Assembly (NCBI RefSeq): GCF_020615385.1
Contig: NZ_JAJAVB010000002.1
Span: 124,001 to 188,000, forward strand
Direction: 5' to 3'
Length of the DNA stretch: 64,000 bases
Origin: Jiella soli
Lineage (GTDB): Bacteria; Pseudomonadota; Alphaproteobacteria; Rhizobiales; Rhizobiaceae
The notes beneath the pieces were generated by a model. The model was not told the origin of the DNA and did no database searches. It worked only from the letters and a program-made list of their open reading frames with translations. Each line of letters begins with the position of its first letter. Within the stretch, counting starts at the first letter, position 1. Positions 55,796 through 64,000 of the stretch are shown piece after piece. The position numbers were made by a program, and so were the translations under genes.

Positions 55796-56656
55796 ATGCC
55801 CTATGCTCCATTGCCGGACCGTGCCCTTCTGGCGGTGACCGGCGAGACCGCCGAACCCTTCCTGCAGAACCTGATCACGACCGATCTCGACACGCTCGAG
55901 CCCGGCGAGATGCGGCCGTCTGCGCTTCTGACCCCGCAGGGCAAGATCCTGTTCGAGTTTCTGGTCGGGCGAATCGGCGGCGGCTTCCGACTCGACTGCG
56001 CGGAGAGCGCCGCCGAGGATCTGAAGAAGCGGCTCGGCCTCTACCGGCTGCGCGCCAAGGTCGCGATCGAGCCGGAGGACCTTTCGGTCTTCGCCGCCTG
56101 GAGCGAGAATGCCGCGCAGCTTCCGGGCGCCCTCGTCGATCGGCGCTTTGCCGGCGGCGACGTCGTAAGGATCCATGGCGAGGTGCCCGGCGGGCTCGAC
56201 CAGGCGCCGGCCGAGGACTTCCGCGCGCTGCGCCTGCGCGCCGGGATCGCCGAGGCCGAGGCCGACTATCCCGGTTCGGACGTCTTCCCGCATGACGTGC
56301 TTCTCGACCAGAACGGCGGCGTCTCCTTCAAGAAGGGCTGCTTCGTCGGCCAGGAAGTGGTCTCGCGCATGCAGCACCGCGGGACGGCGCGGCGCCGGCT
56401 GATGCTCGTCTCCAGCGACCAACACCTGACGCCGGGCTCGGACGTCATCGCCGGCAGCAAGGCGATCGGCACGATCCTCTCGGCGACCGACAGGGACGGC
56501 ATTGCGCTCATGCGAATCGACCGGCTGGCCGAAGCGCTCGCCAGCGGCGAGGCCCTCACGGCAGACGGCGTGGCGGTGGAGATGACGATCCCGCCCTGGG
56601 CAGGCTTTTCTCTGCCGGAGATTTCATCCACGGCGGCACCGGAAAGCGCGGAATGA
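55796..56656 (+). CDS. ygfZ: YgfZ/GcvT-like folate-binding protein
   Basis: A folate-dependent protein that supports iron-sulfur enzyme maturation. 286 residues from ATG 55796, where the family start is (MPYAPLPDRALLAVTGE). The signature KKGCFVGQEVVSRMQHRG, with its conserved Cys, is at about residues 179-196. The last four bases overlap the HD-hydrolase gene (ATGA), suggesting co-translation. The tail is slightly shorter than that of E. coli YgfZ. Confidence 0.92.
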   Translation: MPYAPLPDRALLAVTGETAEPFLQNLITTDLDTLEPGEMRPSALLTPQGKILFEFLVGRIGGGFRLDCAESAAEDLKKRLGLYRLRAKVAIEPEDLSVFAAWSENAAQLPGALVDRRFAGGDVVRIHGEVPGGLDQAPAEDFRALRLRAGIAEAEADYPGSDVFPHDVLLDQNGGVSFKKGCFVGQEVVSRMQHRGTARRRLMLVSSDQHLTPGSDVIAGSKAIGTILSATDRDGIALMRIDRLAEALASGEALTADGVAVEMTIPPWAGFSLPEISSTAAPESAE

Positions 56657-57315
56657 GCCGGACGAAGCAGCCCCAGCCACCGCGCGTGTGGCAGCGCATG
56701 CTGTCCGGGCGGCGGCTGGACCTCCTCGACCCCTCGCCGCTCGATATCGAGATCTCCGACATCGCCCATGGCCTCGCCCGCGTCGCCCGCTGGAACGGCC
56801 AGACGCGCGGCGACTGCGCCTTCTCGGTCGCGCAGCATTCGCTGATCGTCGAGCAGATCGTCGCGGGACATGAGCCCGATCCGCGCTGGCGGCTCGCCGC
56901 TCTTCTCCACGACGCGCCGGAATACGTGATCGGCGACATGATCTCGCCCTTCAAGACCGTCCTCGGGGGCGACTACAAGTCGGTCGAAAAGCGGCTGCAG
57001 GCGGCGGTCCATCTGCGGTACGGCCTGCCGGCCAGCCTGCCCGCGCCGGTCGTGAAGGCGATCAAGGCGGCGGATCAGGTGTCGGCCTATTTCGAGGCGA
57101 CGCTGCTTGCCGGATTCGAGACGCGGGAAGCGGCGAAACTCTTCGGCGCGCCGGGCACCGCGGTCTGCGACGCCGCCGACTTCGCCCCGCGCCCAGCCGC
57201 AGAGGTGGGCCAGGCGTTTCTCGACCGCTTCGCCGAACTCGACGCCGTCCTCGCTGCTCCCCGCCCGGCCGAACCGAAGACGCCGCGTCTGGCCAGCGCC
57301 GGGCGCAAGCGATAG
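56653..57315 (+). CDS. HD-domain phosphohydrolase (YfbR-like)
   Basis: 220 residues. HD-superfamily motifs: VAQHSLIVEQIV (first His), ALLHDAPEYVIGDM (the HD pair and following Glu) and later Asp residues near IKAADQVSAYFE. The closest style is the YfbR/5'-nucleotidase-type group, so a nucleoside monophosphate is a possible substrate; this is an inference. Translationally coupled to ygfZ and followed after 8 bases by a phosphatase gene, so the three probably form one operon. Confidence 0.87.
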   Translation: MSRTKQPQPPRVWQRMLSGRRLDLLDPSPLDIEISDIAHGLARVARWNGQTRGDCAFSVAQHSLIVEQIVAGHEPDPRWRLAALLHDAPEYVIGDMISPFKTVLGGDYKSVEKRLQAAVHLRYGLPASLPAPVVKAIKAADQVSAYFEATLLAGFETREAAKLFGAPGTAVCDAADFAPRPAAEVGQAFLDRFAELDAVLAAPRPAEPKTPRLASAGRKR

Positions 57316-57323
57316 ACAGGGCG

Positions 57324-57839
57324 ATGACCTATCTCGTCGTCTCCTCCCTCGCCGATCTTCACGTAACCGTCGCGGAACACGGCGCGCTCGACGTCGTCAC
57401 GCTGATCAACGAAGGCACCCCGGTAGAGCGGCCCGCCAGCATCAACGCCGAGCGGCACCTGTTCCTGGGCTTCAACGACATCGTCGAGCCCATGGAAGGC
57501 ATGACGGCGCCGGCGGTCGAACATCTCGACCAGCTCCTGGAGTTCGGCAGCCGCTGGAGCCGCGAGACGCCGCTCGCCGTCCATTGCTTCGCCGGGATCA
57601 GCCGCTCGACGGCGGCGGCCTATATTCTGGCACTGGCGATCAATCCGGAGCTCGACGAGGCGGCGCTCGCCGAGGAGCTGCGCCGCCGCGCGCCCTCCGC
57701 CACGCCGAACGCGCGGCTGGTCGCCCTCGCCGACGAAAAGCTCGGCCGCGGCGGCCGGATGGTCGCGGCGATCCGCGCCATCGGCCGCGGCGAGGAGGCG
57801 TTCTCGGGAACGCCGTTCGTCCTGCCGCTGGTGTTGTGA
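57324..57839 (+). CDS. dual-specificity / tyrosine phosphatase-like protein
   Basis: 171 residues. The P-loop CX5R is AVHCFAGISRSTAAAYI at about residues 85-101, with the catalytic Cys near 88 and the Arg six residues later. The general-acid Asp may be in FNDIVEPMEGM. This kind of protein is common in rhizobia as a predicted tyrosine phosphatase, with no known target. It is the last of the ygfZ-HD-phosphatase set. An AT-rich stretch with different base composition begins within about 20 bases of its stop. Confidence 0.85.
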   Translation: MTYLVVSSLADLHVTVAEHGALDVVTLINEGTPVERPASINAERHLFLGFNDIVEPMEGMTAPAVEHLDQLLEFGSRWSRETPLAVHCFAGISRSTAAAYILALAINPELDEAALAEELRRRAPSATPNARLVALADEKLGRGGRMVAAIRAIGRGEEAFSGTPFVLPLVL

Positions 57840-58501
57840 CCGCCAGCAGGGTCAAAACGCGATCTGTTCGCGTTGTTACGAGAGTCGTAGTATCCGATCG
57901 GCGGAAACCAGATATCAATGAGATCCGCCTGTATGGGACCAAAGAACTGAAATACAGCTCCACCAGTCCCTAGTGAATACCAGTTAAATCCACCCAGCGG
58001 GCCGCCTTTTGCGTCCACCACAGGCCTCTCATAATTTACCAATTCATTAAACACAATCGACAAAGTATCGACGTGTACAAGCGAGAAATTCTTCTCCGCT
58101 CTATCACCACCGACTGAAACAGTAGTTTGCTGCCAAGACCTTATATTGCTTTGATATTCTTGGATAAAATGTCCAGATTTAGAGGGGTCTAATGTTATCC
58201 GTAGTCGCGTATCAAGATTGCCAGAGGAAACATGATCCTCATTTTCATTGAGTTTCCTTCTCAATGTATTTGAACCAAATTTCGCAAGGCCATAGCCTGA
58301 GACGGCACCGATCAAGAAGGTGAAGATGGGTAGCCACCACTGCAATACGACCTGTCGGAAAGGTGTCACCCATCGGGCCGGATCAATGCCCATCTGGTGA
58401 TAGAATTCTGCCGCAAAAGGTTCCGTCAGCATCGCTACAAACGCGCCGAGGAGGCCCGCCCCCAACAATCCGACTACTATCTTCCGAACTGCGTCCCTCA
58501 T
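57620..58501 (-). CDS. AT-rich ORF of foreign appearance, two-helix membrane protein, 3' end doubtful
   Basis: The frame is open from ATG 58501 to 57620 (293 codons), but the last 70-odd codons run antisense through the phosphatase gene and are probably not native. The first 215 or so codons lie in DNA of much lower GC than the rest of the window. The product has two hydrophobic helices (about residues 7-27 and 54-74) and then a soluble region with GGFNWYSLGTGGAVFQFFGP and IDIWFPPIGYYDSRN near the end. I do not recognise the family. A TAA in another frame (57876-57878) stands just before a hairpin, so the original stop may have been lost. No clear ribosome-binding site. Treat as an acquired, perhaps broken, gene. 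Confidence 0.6.
   Translation of the reverse strand: MRDAVRKIVVGLLGAGLLGAFVAMLTEPFAAEFYHQMGIDPARWVTPFRQVVLQWWLPIFTFLIGAVSGYGLAKFGSNTLRRKLNENEDHVSSGNLDTRLRITLDPSKSGHFIQEYQSNIRSWQQTTVSVGGDRAEKNFSLVHVDTLSIVFNELVNYERPVVDAKGGPLGGFNWYSLGTGGAVFQFFGPIQADLIDIWFPPIGYYDSRNNANRSRFDPAGGHNTSGRTNGVPENASSPRPMARIAATIRPPRPSFSSARATSRAFGVAEGARRRSSSASAASSSSGLIASARI
57856..57874 (-). terminator. hairpin at the end of the AT-rich segment
   Basis: AACGCGA and TCGCGTT pair across a 5-nt loop. On the minus strand a short T-run (TTTT) follows, so it could end transcription of the AT-rich gene. It lies 16 bases past the phosphatase stop, at the composition boundary. Confidence 0.5.
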
Positions 58502-58585
58502 GCGTCCGCTGCACTCAATGTTAAGATTGCTTAGCTGCTGACCATTGTAGTTATCCCCTCGATGCTGCCGCCGTCCGCAACAAAA

Positions 58586-59404
58586 TTATCCCCGCGGCTT
58601 GTAGGTGTGCTCCTCCGCCGGAAAGGCCCGCGAGCGCACCTCGTCGGCATAGGCGCCGACCGCCTCCGACACCGCCTTGCCGAGGTCGCCATAGCGCTTG
58701 ACGAAGCGCGGCACACGGTCGGTGAGACCGAGGAGGTCCTCTAGCACAAGGACCTGACCATCGCAGGCGGACGAGGCGCCGATGCCGATCGTCGGGATGG
58801 TGATCGCCTCCGTGATCTCCGCGCCGAGTGGCGCGACGACACCCTCGACCACGACGGCGAAGGCGCCGGCCTCCGCCACGGCCGCGGCATCGGCGAGGAT
58901 CTTGGCGCGCGCCGTCTCGTCATGGCCCTGGCTCCTGAACCCGCCGAGCGCGTTCACCGCCTGCGGCGTCAGACCAATATGGGCGACCACGGGAATGCCG
59001 CGCCCGGTCAGGAAGGCGATCGTCTCGGCCATGTGGACGCCGCCTTCGAGCTTGACCGCGCCGCAGCCGGTCTCGGCCATGACCCTTGCGGCGGCGCGGA
59101 AGGCATCGGCCGGGCCGGCTTCATAGGCGCCGAAGGGCAGATCGACCGTGACGAAGGCCGATTGCGCCGCCGAGACGACCGCACGCCCATGCGCGATCAT
59201 CAGTTCCAGCCCCACGCCGAGCGTCGAGGGCATGCCGTGCTCGACCATGGCGAGCGAATCGCCGACGAGGATCATGTCGACCAGCGGGTCGACCAGCCGG
59301 GCCATCGTCGCGCTGTAGGCGGTGACCATGACGATCGGGGTCCCGCCCTTGCGCGACAGGATGGCCGGCGCCGTCAGTCGGCGGTTCGGCGTCGGCGTGC
59401 TCAT
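58586..59404 (-). CDS. panB: 3-methyl-2-oxobutanoate hydroxymethyltransferase
   Basis: First committed step of pantothenate synthesis: adds a hydroxymethyl group from 5,10-methylene-THF to ketoisovalerate. 272 residues. Motifs: [20 protein letters not shown] near residue 45, [16 protein letters not shown] with metal and substrate residues, [20 protein letters not shown], and [15 protein letters not shown]. The start overlaps the panC stop (ATGA). Confidence 0.96.
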   Translation of the reverse strand: MSTPTPNRRLTAPAILSRKGGTPIVMVTAYSATMARLVDPLVDMILVGDSLAMVEHGMPSTLGVGLELMIAHGRAVVSAAQSAFVTVDLPFGAYEAGPADAFRAAARVMAETGCGAVKLEGGVHMAETIAFLTGRGIPVVAHIGLTPQAVNALGGFRSQGHDETARAKILADAAAVAEAGAFAVVVEGVVAPLGAEITEAITIPTIGIGASSACDGQVLVLEDLLGLTDRVPRFVKRYGDLGKAVSEAVGAYADEVRSRAFPAEEHTYKPRG

Positions 59405-60288
59405 CTTTCGCCTCCGGGCTCGGTCTCGTTCAGCTCAGCTATAGGGTGGGCGACCCGCTCGTCGATCAGAAGGACGCCGCCGAAGGCCGCGGTGACGAGC
59501 AGCACCACCGGCCGCGCCTCGACCCGCTCCACCGCCTCCAGCGTCTCCGCGTCGGCGAGGTCGAGCGAGCGAAGCTCCGCCAGCGGCTCGGCGGTGATCA
59601 TGCCGCGCATCGTCTCCAAAACGACCTGCGGATCCGCCTCGCCCGCTCCGATCAGTCGCTCGCCTTCACCGAGCGCCCGCGACAGGACCTTGGCTGCCGC
59701 ACGCGCCTCGGGGGTCAGGCGAACATTGCGCGAGGACATCGCCAGCCCGTCCGGCTCGCGCACCGTCGGCACGCCGACGATCGTGAGCGGCATGTCGAGA
59801 TCGGCCACCATGCGCCGGATGACGGCAAGCTGCTGGTAGTCCTTCTCGCCGAAATAGGCCCGGTCCGGCTGGACGATGTGGAAGAGCTTCGACACCACCG
59901 TCGCAACGCCAGAGAAATGCCCCGGCCGGACCGTCCCGATCAGGATGTCGCCGAGCGGTTTCACCGATACGGTCGTCTGGCCGGGCCGCGGATACATCTC
60001 TTCGACGGTCGGCGCGAAGACGACGTCCACCGCCAGCCGCTCAAGCATTGCGAGGTCGCGCTCCCGGTCGCGCGGATAGGCGGCGAAATCCTCGGAGGGG
60101 CCGAACTGCGTCGGATTGACGAAGACCGTCACCACCACGCGATCGCACTCGGCTTTCGCCCGCTCCACGAGGGCGAGATGCCCGTCATGCAGATAGCCCA
60201 TGGTCGGCACGACGCCGATCGTCTCGCCCTTCCGGCGATAATCGTAGAGTGCCGCCCTCAGCGGCGCGATGGTTTCGATGAGTTGCAC
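59401..60288 (-). CDS. panC: pantothenate synthetase
   Basis: Ligates pantoate and beta-alanine with ATP. 295 residues. The HIGH-like motif is [20 protein letters not shown], followed by [17 protein letters not shown], and the loop with [15 protein letters not shown]. The start is GTG 60288; no in-frame ATG lies close by. Coupled to panB by a four-base overlap. The genes for beta-alanine and ketopantoate reduction are not in this window. Confidence 0.95.
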   Translation of the reverse strand: MQLIETIAPLRAALYDYRRKGETIGVVPTMGYLHDGHLALVERAKAECDRVVVTVFVNPTQFGPSEDFAAYPRDRERDLAMLERLAVDVVFAPTVEEMYPRPGQTTVSVKPLGDILIGTVRPGHFSGVATVVSKLFHIVQPDRAYFGEKDYQQLAVIRRMVADLDMPLTIVGVPTVREPDGLAMSSRNVRLTPEARAAAKVLSRALGEGERLIGAGEADPQVVLETMRGMITAEPLAELRSLDLADAETLEAVERVEARPVVLLVTAAFGGVLLIDERVAHPIAELNETEPGGER

Positions 60289-60538
60289 GGCCTGCCGTCT
60301 TTCGTCCTGTCGGCCCCGCTTCTAGTCGCTGCGACGGCCGGACGGAAGCGTTGGCGCCCGATCAGGCGAGGGAAAACATCGGAAGCGGAATGGCGTGGAC
60401 AAGGACCCTCCCCTCCTGCGTCTGCCGACCGAGGGGCCTGACCAGCCGCAGAATGGCAGGCCGGCGGGGTCGAATTTGCCGGTCTCCCATTCGTCCCGCT
60501 GATCGCTGGGATCACCAGAATGATGTTTTTCCGAAGCT

Positions 60539-60560
60539 GTCCGGACTGTAATGTCCGGAC
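60539..60560 (+). promoter_or_regulatory. two identical 8-bp palindromes around a -10-like hexamer
   Basis: GTCCGGAC occurs at 60539-60546 and 60553-60560; each is self-complementary, and the two also pair with each other across TGTAAT (60547-60552). TGTAAT resembles a -10 box. They lie 24 bases before the TTG start of the MFS gene. This looks like a repressor operator. Confidence 0.5.
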
Positions 60561-60583
60561 CCAACGCAAAGGAGACACAAGCC

Positions 60584-61840
60584 TTGGCATCGTCACCGTC
60601 CACTGCAGCTTCGCCCCGAACGTCGCAGCCCGAAAGCGTCGCCTGGCTCGCGATTCTCGCCGGCTGCGCGATCGCGCTTTTGACCTTCGGGCCGCGCTCG
60701 GCGATGGGCTTCTTCCAGATCCCGATGCTGACGGACAATGGCTGGAGCCGCGAGGACTTCGGCATCGCCATCGCCGTGCAGAACCTGTGCTGGGGCGTCG
60801 GCCAGCCGCTCTTCGGAGCGATCGCCGACAAATGGGGCACCGGCCGCGTCCTCGTCCTGTCGGGCCTACTCTACGCCGCCGGCCTGACGCTGACGGCGTT
60901 CGCGCCCTCGCCCTTCTGGCTGACCATCGGCTCGGGCGTCCTCGTCGGCCTCGCCGTCGCCGCCGGCTCCTTCGGCATCGTGCTCGCGGCCTTCGCGCGG
61001 CGGGTCTCGGCCGAGCAGCGCTCCTTCGTCTTCGGCCTCGGCACGGCGGCGGGCTCGGCCGGCATGTTCGTCTTCGCGCCGCTCAGCCAGGCGCTGATCG
61101 ACAGCTATGGGTGGGCGAATTCGCTCCTGGTGCTCTCGGCGATGATGCTGGTGGTCCCGGTGCTCGCCATCGCGCTCAGGGGCAATTCGAGCCGGCACGC
61201 CGGCGGTCTCGCACAGGAGATCGAGCAGACCATGGGGGCAGCGCTGCGCGAGGCCTTCGCGACGAAGAGCTATCTCCTCCTCACCTCCGGCTTCTTCGTC
61301 TGCGGCTTCCAGGTCGCATTCATCACCGCGCACTTTCCCGCCTATCTCGGCGATCTCGGCATCGCCCCGGTCTGGGCGGTCACGGCGATGGCGCTGATCG
61401 GCTTCTTCAACATCATCGGATCGATCGCCTCCGGGATTATCAGCCAGCGCACGTCGAAGCCGCACTTTCTGTCCTTCATCTACATCGCCCGTTCGATCGT
61501 CGTGACGATCTTCCTCCTGACGCCGATCTCGCCGGCGACTGTCGTCGTCTTCTCCACCGTCATGGGCCTCCTCTGGCTGTCGACGGTGCCGCCGACCAAC
61601 GCCCTCGTCGCGGTGATGTTCGGCACCCGCTATCTCGGCCTGCTCGGCGGCCTGGTCTTCCTGTCTCACCAGATCGGCTCGTTCCTCGGCGTCTGGCTCG
61701 GCGGCTATCTCTACGTGAAGATGGGCTCCTACGATCCGGTCTGGTGGATCGGCGTCGCGCTCGGCTTGTTCGCGGCGGTAGTGCACTGGCCGATCCGCGA
61801 GGCGGCGGTGGAGCGCTACGTCCTGCCTCAGCCGGCCTAG
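60584..61840 (+). CDS. MFS transporter
   Basis: A major-facilitator permease with about twelve helices in two halves, 418 residues from TTG 60584. That start is preferred because AAAGGAGA lies eight bases before it, whereas the ATG at 60551 (429 residues) sits inside the palindromic operator and has no ribosome-binding site. The A-type loop motif in GAIADKWGTGRVLVLSG fits MFS. It resembles the monocarboxylate/oxalate group in style (MGFFQIPMLTDNGWSREDFG), but the substrate is unknown. Monocistronic; divergent from panC across about 295 bases. Confidence 0.88.
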   Translation: MASSPSTAASPRTSQPESVAWLAILAGCAIALLTFGPRSAMGFFQIPMLTDNGWSREDFGIAIAVQNLCWGVGQPLFGAIADKWGTGRVLVLSGLLYAAGLTLTAFAPSPFWLTIGSGVLVGLAVAAGSFGIVLAAFARRVSAEQRSFVFGLGTAAGSAGMFVFAPLSQALIDSYGWANSLLVLSAMMLVVPVLAIALRGNSSRHAGGLAQEIEQTMGAALREAFATKSYLLLTSGFFVCGFQVAFITAHFPAYLGDLGIAPVWAVTAMALIGFFNIIGSIASGIISQRTSKPHFLSFIYIARSIVVTIFLLTPISPATVVVFSTVMGLLWLSTVPPTNALVAVMFGTRYLGLLGGLVFLSHQIGSFLGVWLGGYLYVKMGSYDPVWWIGVALGLFAAVVHWPIREAAVERYVLPQPA

Positions 61841-61870
61841 GCCCGGAGGGCGCGGCCGGCCATCGGGCGT

Positions 61871-62608
61871 TCAGCCGGCGGCGGCCGTGTCCGCCTTGCC
61901 CAGCGCCGCCAGGAAACCCGCGCGCGCGTTCGGCTCGGCAATGCCGCGCGGCTCGAAGACATGGCGGGCGAGGAAATAGCCGGTCAGCCGGAAGCCGTCG
62001 GCCAAAGCCGCGGGTTCGGCGGCAAGGTCCCGGTCGGTCAGGAAGGTCGGGAGCGGGAGCAGCTTGTCGGCCCAGGGCGCGCCCGCCTCGCGGCTGACGG
62101 CCCGTCCAGACTTGGGCGAGACATAGACGAGGTCTTTGCGGACGCCCGTCGCGACACATTCGGTGAGGTCGAGGCCGAAGCCCAGTTCCTCCAGAAGCGC
62201 GATCTCGAGGCGCAGCATCAGCTCTCCCGCCCGCTCCGGGGCGTTGAGATGCTCAACGATGACGGCAAGACCGTCATAAAGCCGCGGATGCGGGTCGCGC
62301 TCGGGCAGGAGCCTCAGATGCGCGGCGACGAGCTGGATGCCGTTGAGCCCGACGGCGCCCTCCATCAGCCTTGCGGCCCGCAACTCGACCGGCTCGAGCA
62401 CATAGGTGCCCATGTGCTCGTCGAGGCGCGCGCGCCAATGCGCGGCGACGGTGTTGCCGGGCTGCAGGACCGGCTGCTGGCGACGCGAACGGCCGCCGCG
62501 CACGAGGCCGAGATGACGGCCACGCGTCCGGGTCATCAGTTCGACGATGACGCTGGTCTCGCCATGGCGCTTCACGCCGAGGACGATCGCTTCCTCACGC
62601 CATTCCAT
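61871..62608 (-). CDS. recO: DNA repair protein RecO
   Basis: Acts with RecF/RecR to load RecA on gapped DNA and anneals complementary strands. 245 residues: an OB-fold N-terminus ([30 protein letters not shown]) and a helical C-terminal domain. Of the Cys residues that bind zinc in some RecO proteins only one is seen (LTECVATG). It follows era by 17 bases and should be in the same transcript, as rnc-era-recO is a common order. Confidence 0.93.
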   Translation of the reverse strand: MEWREEAIVLGVKRHGETSVIVELMTRTRGRHLGLVRGGRSRRQQPVLQPGNTVAAHWRARLDEHMGTYVLEPVELRAARLMEGAVGLNGIQLVAAHLRLLPERDPHPRLYDGLAVIVEHLNAPERAGELMLRLEIALLEELGFGLDLTECVATGVRKDLVYVSPKSGRAVSREAGAPWADKLLPLPTFLTDRDLAAEPAALADGFRLTGYFLARHVFEPRGIAEPNARAGFLAALGKADTAAAG

Positions 62609-62625
62609 CAGACCGGCCTATCCGA

Positions 62626-63615
62626 TCACCCCGAAAAATCGAGCCCCATCTCGCGGTAGCGTTCGGGGTCGTTGCCCCAGTTCTCGCGCACCTTCACGAA
62701 GAGGAAGAGGTGCACGGTCTGCTCGGCCGCCTCGATGATCTCCTTGCGCGCGGCCTGGCCGATCGCCTTGATCGTCTCGCCCTTATGGCCGATGACGATC
62801 CGCTTCTGGCTGTCCCGCTCGACATAGATCGTCTGCTCGACCCTTGCCGAGCCGTCCGGCCGGGTCTCCCACAGCTCCGTCTCCACGTGGGAGGCGTAGG
62901 GCAGCTCCTGGTGGAGGCGCAGGAACAGCTTCTCGCGGGTGATCTCGGCCGCAAGCTGGCGCAGCGGCAGATCGGAGATCTGGTCCTCCGGATAATACCA
63001 GGGGCCTTCGGGCAGGGCCGCGGCGAGATAGTCCATCAGGTCGGCGCAGCCCGAGCCGGTCAGCGCCGAGATCATGAACACCTTCGCGAATTCCGCCCGC
63101 TCGGTGATCTCCTTGGTGAGACCGAGCAGCCGGTCGCGCTTGATCTTGTCGACTTTGTTGAGGAGCAGCACCGCCTTCAGCTTGCGCTCCTCGAGCCGCT
63201 TCAGGATGACGTCCACCTCCTCCGTGATGCCGCGTTCGGCATCGATGATGGCGAGGACGATGTCGGCATCCTTGGCGCCCGACCAGGCCGTGCGGACCAT
63301 CGCCCGGTCGAGCCGGCGCTTCGGCGCGAAGACGCCGGGCGTGTCGACGAAGACGATCTGGGCGCGGTCGTGGATGGCGATGCCGCGGACAAGTGCGCGC
63401 GTCGTCTGGACCTTGTGGGTGACGATCGAGACCTTGGTACCAACGAGCTGGTTGACCAGCGTCGACTTGCCGGCATTCGGCGCGCCGAGAAGCGCGACGA
63501 AACCGGATCGCGTCGGCGCTTGAACTGCGCCCTCGGCAGCGTCCGCGGTCACCCGGCCGCCGTCATCCTGCGGCGCTTCGCTGTCGGTCTCGGGCTTCGG
63601 CTCTTCGATGGTCAA
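62626..63615 (-). CDS. era: GTPase Era
   Basis: Essential GTPase for 16S rRNA maturation. 329 residues, with an extra N-terminal leader of about 35 residues rich in Glu/Asp. G1 is LGAPNAGKST, then TTRALVRGI, FVDTPGVFAPKRRLDRAMV and NKVDKIKRD. The KH domain (about 235-329; IVIGHKGETIKAIGQAARKE) is complete. The start is TTG 63615, overlapping the rnc stop (TTGA), with AAGGA six bases upstream. Confidence 0.94.
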   Translation of the reverse strand: MTIEEPKPETDSEAPQDDGGRVTADAAEGAVQAPTRSGFVALLGAPNAGKSTLVNQLVGTKVSIVTHKVQTTRALVRGIAIHDRAQIVFVDTPGVFAPKRRLDRAMVRTAWSGAKDADIVLAIIDAERGITEEVDVILKRLEERKLKAVLLLNKVDKIKRDRLLGLTKEITERAEFAKVFMISALTGSGCADLMDYLAAALPEGPWYYPEDQISDLPLRQLAAEITREKLFLRLHQELPYASHVETELWETRPDGSARVEQTIYVERDSQKRIVIGHKGETIKAIGQAARKEIIEAAEQTVHLFLFVKVRENWGNDPERYREMGLDFSG

Positions 63616-64000
63616 TCCTCATCCTTCCAGACCGCTTCGCGCCGAAGCACGGTTTCGGCGGCATTCTGTTCGGCAAGGCGCTTGGAGCGCCCCTGTCCCT
63701 CAGCCGGTTCGACCCCGTCGACCAGGACCCGCACGGTGAACAGCGGTTCGTGGTCGGGACCGGTCCGGTCGACGATCTCGTAGCGCGGCGGCGTCGGGCC
63801 GCGCCGATGCGCCCATTCCTGCAGCGCCGTCTTGGCATCGCGCCTCGCGGTCACGGCCTCGTCCAGCCGGCCGCCCCAGTGCCGGGTGATGAAGTCGCGG
63901 GCGGTTTCCATGCCCTCGCCGAGATAGATCGCGGCGATCAGCGATTCGACAAGGTCGGCGCGGATGTTGCGCGTGCGCTCGCCCTTCAGCTTCTTCAGAT
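63612..64000 (-). CDS. rnc: ribonuclease III, C-terminal part (start outside the window)
   Basis: The minus-strand frame is open to the window edge. The visible 129 codons include the end of the nuclease domain (RADLVESLIAAIYLGEG, with the active-site Asp and Glu in place) and the double-stranded RNA-binding domain (KTALQEWAHRRG through RSKRLAEQNAAETVL). The ATG at 63911 is internal. It cleaves rRNA precursors and other duplex RNA. Partial; coupled to era. Confidence 0.93.
   Translation of the reverse strand, partial: LKKLKGERTRNIRADLVESLIAAIYLGEGMETARDFITRHWGGRLDEAVTARRDAKTALQEWAHRRGPTPPRYEIVDRTGPDHEPLFTVRVLVDGVEPAEGQGRSKRLAEQNAAETVLRREAVWKDED

Noticed and set aside
58551-58593. TTATCCCC at 58551-58558 and again at 58586-58593, as a possible target-site duplication
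   Set aside because: Both copies lie on the same side of the AT-rich ORF, so they do not flank an insertion; eight bases is weak evidence.
1-64000. CRISPR arrays, tRNA, rRNA, insertion sequences, prophage genes
   Set aside because: I looked for regular repeats, cloverleaf-like segments, transposase and phage proteins and saw none.

Overview
This window reads as chromosome from a high-GC alphaproteobacterium of the order Hyphomicrobiales (Rhizobiales), probably near the Aurantimonadaceae. That is inferred from gene order and protein style, not from a marker gene. The supporting blocks are lptF-lptG-lptD-surA-pdxA-rsmA, mltG-yicC-gmk, fabD-fabG-acpP-fabF, rpsF-rpsR-(DUF2232)-rplI, rnc-era-recO and an hdaA-ppk-ppx operon. 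GC is about two thirds almost throughout, with very few rare codons. I see no rRNA, tRNA, insertion sequence, prophage or CRISPR array.

Layout. 1-3.2 kb: the 3' part of a fatty-acid oxidation multienzyme gene and an SH3 membrane protein. 3.3-11.7 kb: serine dehydratase, a YihY membrane protein, a LexA-like S24 regulator translationally coupled to an SNase-like protein, an alanine/glycine symporter, a ClC channel and a cupin. 11.9-21 kb: a kinase-like protein with an unusual C-terminal domain; a minus-strand operon AI-2E transporter/hdaA/ppk/ppx; an ABC-F ATPase. 21.3-32.2 kb: an orphan membrane protein, holC-pepA, then the plus-strand LPS-export, chaperone, vitamin B6 and rRNA-methylase operon. 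32.2-39.4 kb: gmk/yicC/mltG, a GST and the fatty-acid synthesis cluster, all minus strand. 39.6-46 kb: a GGDEF-EAL protein, the S6/S18/L9 ribosomal operon ending in a clear terminator, and cfa. 46-54.3 kb: cysS and an accessory-like stretch with two SRAP paralogues, a NUDIX hydrolase, several small or periplasmic unknowns, an ankyrin protein and a cupin. 54.3-64 kb: dihydroorotase, ygfZ/HD hydrolase/tyrosine phosphatase, one AT-rich foreign-looking ORF, panBC, an MFS transporter, recO, era and the end of rnc.

Most genes are housekeeping genes for envelope biogenesis (lptDFG, surA, mltG, cfa, fab genes), translation (rpsF, rpsR, rplI, rsmA, cysS, era, rnc) and replication control or repair (hdaA, holC, recO, SRAP). 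The points I consider most worth a second look are these: an AT-rich ORF of about 0.7 kb wedged between the phosphatase gene and panB; the kinase fused to what looks like the C-terminal subdomain of acyl-CoA ligases; the SRAP/NUDIX divergent promoter, which appears leaderless on both sides and carries a near-match to the alphaproteobacterial SOS box; a pair of identical palindromes bracketing a -10-like element ahead of the MFS gene; and the S24 regulator/degenerate SNase pair. I did not find a multi-gene system that I could confidently call new.
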